Shown piece after piece: positions 32,537 to 34,734 of a DNA stretch of 34,734 nt. The position numbers were made by a program, and so were the translations under genes. This DNA is from Cytauxzoon felis (Eukaryota > Apicomplexa > Aconoidasida > Piroplasmida > Theileriidae), in assembly GCA_020283715.1 (NCBI GenBank), contig JAIQCW010000139.1, forward strand, positions 1 to 34,734. Reading direction: 5' to 3'. Positions within the stretch are counted from its first letter, which is position 1, and the number at the start of each line of letters is the position of its first letter. A model generated the notes under the pieces. The model made no database searches. It saw only the letters and a program-made list of their open reading frames with translations, and was not told the origin of the DNA.

Positions 32537-33058
32537 ATGACCATGGATAATGTTGTAACAACTCCAGCAAATCCATTAAAGCCTTCCGAGACGAAGCTGG
32601 TTGAATTGCACAAAATGCTGACGGAAAATTGGCGTCAAAATTCCTTATGTAAAGGTCCATTGATATCGAAAATACCTCTTGCTTGTAATGATTTTTTAAG
32701 TACAAATGCTTTAAGGTCAAGAGAAGATTCGGATTTAGACTCAGAATTTGGGAAATTACTCCAAGATGGCGATGTTGATTTATTCCCTCTTGAATTACTA
32801 CAAAATAATAATATGGAATCTACAAGCTCAGATATGAAAATACAAAAGGGCAAGAATCAAAGACTACACGCCAAGCTCAAGACTATAGAAATGAAAGAAC
32901 AACATGACCAAGAACAAAATTCAGATATTGATAGCGCTCGTAAAAAAGATCGTATGGAACTAGATCATCATCTATTCAACGATAATGATGATGCACTCGT
33001 CGGAGACTACTGCTACACTTTCTGCGAAGAAGAACAAGAAATTGAAGATGAACAATAA
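32537..33058 (+). CDS. acidic protein of unknown function
   Basis: A single exon of 173 codons from ATG at 32537 (a second ATG lies two codons on) to TAA at 33056-33058. The N-terminal part has some order (KLVELHKMLTENWRQNSLCK, GPLISKIPLACNDFLS), the rest is highly charged and rich in Asp, Glu, Gln and Asn, ending in an acidic tail (FCEEEQEIEDEQ). No signal peptide, membrane span or known motif is visible. It diverges from the gene ending at 32347 across about 190 bases. Low-complexity content makes family assignment unsafe. Confidence 0.6.
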   Translation: MTMDNVVTTPANPLKPSETKLVELHKMLTENWRQNSLCKGPLISKIPLACNDFLSTNALRSREDSDLDSEFGKLLQDGDVDLFPLELLQNNNMESTSSDMKIQKGKNQRLHAKLKTIEMKEQHDQEQNSDIDSARKKDRMELDHHLFNDNDDALVGDYCYTFCEEEQEIEDEQ

Positions 33059-33111
33059 ACACAAGGAATGAAGAAACTACTACATTTGAAGAAATCACTA
33101 TCATCACTGTT

Positions 33112-33222
33112 CCACTCGCCGTGGTGGCCTTTCCACCTGAGGTTACATTCCTGCCGTCAGCTTCTCTATTTACCTCCCCCTACGCCTACCGTTAGTCGGC
33201 TACGGGTTCCACTCGAGGTCCA
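33112..33222. repeat. GC-rich modular repeat cluster 13
   Basis: CCACTCGCCGTGG, boundary word ccacctgaggttacatt, CTGCCGTCAG, then a variant of the usual CTGA-GA-TCAG hairpin that reads CCG-TTAGT-CGG before CTACGGG, and a closing ccactcgaggtcc. The variant keeps a stem although its bases differ. Confidence 0.8.
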
Positions 33223-33550
33223 AAACTATAATATTCTATTAATTTAATTATAATCGCATAATTAATTTCATTCAATCATTTATAACTCATGTTTAATATT
33301 ATAATAATTTTATAGAAGTTAGTTAAGTTAGTATTATTATTAGTATAATATAGTTAGTATAATACTTCACATCATGTTAGTAGTTATATACTATATATAT
33401 TATATTAATTATTTATATTAGTACTTATATATCATCATACAACTATATCTCATCCTTCAATTATATTAATATAGTAGTATATATTATAGAAATTATAAAA
33501 TGTTTAAAAGATATTAATACTGTGGGAATTATAGTGTTTTTATCCCTACA
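33223..33550. repeat. AT-rich segment duplicated at 20995-21364
   Basis: No gene seen. It shares ordered blocks with 20995-21364 (catgttagtag, aattatttatattagtactta, catccttcaattatatta, agtgttt..atccc) and, like it, is framed by GC-rich clusters between convergent genes. Confidence 0.6.
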
Positions 33551-33862
33551 TTTATAGTGCACCCGAGGTCTTCCCACTAGGCGTGATGCCTTCTCTATTA
33601 CCTCCCCCTTCGCTTCCCTGAGATCAGCTACGGGTTCCACTGAGGTCCAGTACTAACTCCACTTTCCATTCCACTCGCCGTGGTGGCCTCTCTATTTACC
33701 TCACCTCGACTCCCATAGATCGTCTCGGATTCCACTCGAGGTCTAATCCATACCTTCTCATCGCCACGATCTCTGGGAGTGGCTATACTCTTTAGAGATA
33801 GGTAATTAGAAGAGCTCCATGCAATGGGAAAGAGAGTTGGATTGGACCTCGGTCGTCGGATG
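33551..33862. repeat. GC-rich modular repeat cluster 14
   Basis: CCACTAGGCGTGATGCC, CCCTGAGATCAGCTACGGG, CCACTCGCCGTGG, CTCCCATAGATCG, CCACGATCTCTGGGAGTGG, CTCTTTAGAG and CTCCATGCAATGGG with boundary words ccactgaggtcc, ccactcgaggtc and, inverted, attggacctcgg. Ends shortly before the stop of the next gene. Confidence 0.8.
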
Positions 33863-33885
33863 TACTTCGATTGTAGTATTTATCA

Positions 33886-34734
33886 TTACAGGAGTATATT
33901 CTTCAATTCATTTACGACTTGTTGTGTGATATTGATATCTTGTGTATCGAATGATTGATTAGAGATGATATTCATGGCAATTTCGGCATTTTTATTATCG
34001 ATATCTGTTAGTATAATTAAAAGTATTGATGATGCATAATTTCTTAATGTAGGGTATGGATGTGTAAGGAACCATAATAAAGTATTAATAATATCATTTG
34101 ATATATAAATTGAAGAATAATTATAAAATATTTGAAAGCATTTAATAATACTTTTTAAATATGCATAATTTGTAGCAAATTTTGATTGTATTAACATTAA
34201 TTTTATAATTTTATCCCATTTATAATTTAATAAATTATAAGATGATAATATTTTTATAGTATTTGATATTTTATATAAATTTTTATAATCTTTTAAATTA
34301 ATTAATAATTTATAATATATAAAAATATTTTCTATAAATATATCTTCAAATAATTGTTTATTATTATTATATAATATAATTTTATATTTATTATTATTAA
34401 TAAAATTTATAAATACTTTTTCTAATATTATATTATTATATCCTATATCATTATTTATATTACCACCTATTATTAAACATATACGACTTGTAACTATAAA
34501 TGTATACTCTGGTATCAATATTATCCATAATAAATATTCAAATATTAATGATGTATAAGACCAACCAGGTATACGCAATGATACATTCATACGCTCAACC
34601 CTCATACGTAAATTACAACATATACCATCCTCTATACATTCACCCACATTGTAATCCATCTCATCTTCACTCTCATCATCTCCACTTGAGGTTACAACCT
34701 TGTCTTCCTCTTGCAGAGAGCCTTCCTTATTTAC
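33886..34734 (-). CDS. TBCD: probable tubulin-specific chaperone D (cofactor D), C-terminal part
   Basis: The minus strand is open from the window edge to the stop at 33886-33888. The last 150 residues are helical and include SFAT-type repeats ending in LLWFLTHPYPTLRNYASSIL and LIILTD, which correspond to the cofactor D end [20 protein letters not shown] and LLTY. Cofactor D binds beta-tubulin and helps form the alpha-beta dimer in the cytosol. Earlier parts are Asn/Ile/Lys-rich and diverged, so the call leans on this one motif and on HEAT-like form. The first codons in the window (VNKEGSLQEEDKVVTSSGDD) come from a GC-rich repeat read in frame, followed by an acidic stretch; either the repeat lies inside the coding sequence or an acceptor site there removes it. 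Confidence 0.55.
   Translation of the reverse strand, partial: VNKEGSLQEEDKVVTSSGDDESEDEMDYNVGECIEDGICCNLRMRVERMNVSLRIPGWSYTSLIFEYLLWIILIPEYTFIVTSRICLIIGGNINNDIGYNNIILEKVFINFINNNKYKIILYNNNKQLFEDIFIENIFIYYKLLINLKDYKNLYKISNTIKILSSYNLLNYKWDKIIKLMLIQSKFATNYAYLKSIIKCFQIFYNYSSIYISNDIINTLLWFLTHPYPTLRNYASSILLIILTDIDNKNAEIAMNIISNQSFDTQDINITQQVVNELKNILL
34682..34734. repeat. GC-rich repeat at the window edge, in frame with the gene
   Basis: Boundary word ccacttgaggttacaacc, the CTCTTGCAGAG hairpin (34709-34719) and the start of a tccttatttac tail. Cut by the window end. Confidence 0.75.

Noticed and set aside
341..34734. CRISPR-like array from regularly spaced short words
   Set aside because: The words are not regularly spaced direct repeats with unique spacers, occur in both orientations, and the genome is eukaryotic.

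Overview
The window is nuclear DNA of a piroplasm-type apicomplexan, most like the Theileria equi/haneyi branch. The grounds are AT-rich sequence, closely packed genes on both strands, introns mostly 30-50 bp with GT..AG ends, RAP-domain proteins, a secreted FAINT (DUF529)-like protein, a lineage-specific family of repeated ~150-residue ectodomain units, and two proteins with apicoplast-type leaders. The species call is an inference from gene families, not from a match.

Layout, left to right. 1-9659: the 3' end of a MYG1-family gene, a cysteine-bearing protein of unknown function on the minus strand, an apicoplast-type Kae1/TsaD gene (9 exons), a 5'-truncated and stop-interrupted member of the repeated-unit family, and a FAINT-like secreted protein. 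10768-16796: organellar ribosomal protein uS10, the ribosome-recycling ATPase ABCE1/Rli1 (8 exons, 614 codons reconstructed without a break), RRP36, a small unknown protein and a small RAP protein. 17306-25322: an SF-assemblin-like coiled-coil protein, SRP68, NAC alpha, two unknown proteins and an RsmE-type rRNA methyltransferase. 25380-34734: a repeat-rich stretch with a gene fragment, a very long HPR-RAP protein, two unknown proteins and the C-terminal part of a probable tubulin cofactor D. Most recognisable genes serve translation, RNA or organelle housekeeping (ABCE1, uS10, Kae1, RsmE, RRP36, SRP68, NAC, RAP); there is no operon-like unit, and neighbours share only intergenic space.

The unusual signal is a family of short GC-rich modules that recurs in about 15 clusters and fills more than a tenth of the window. 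Each cluster is a mosaic of boundary words (CCACTTGAGGTTACATCC or CCACTCGAGGTCCAATCC) and small hairpins whose stems change on both sides while the loop stays constant. Clusters lie in intergenic space, inside introns of KAE1 and ABCE1, at the truncated 5' end of a family gene, and, read in one open frame, inside the coding sequence of the HPR-RAP gene and apparently of the cofactor D gene. Some are arranged as terminal inverted repeats, including one perfect 32-bp pair. I know of no description of this family and treat it as the candidate new system.

Four places where a reading frame breaks lie in homopolymer runs (A8, T8, T6, A10 as read on the coding strand), so sequencing or assembly error should be excluded before these genes are called broken. 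No rRNA, tRNA or CRISPR array was seen.
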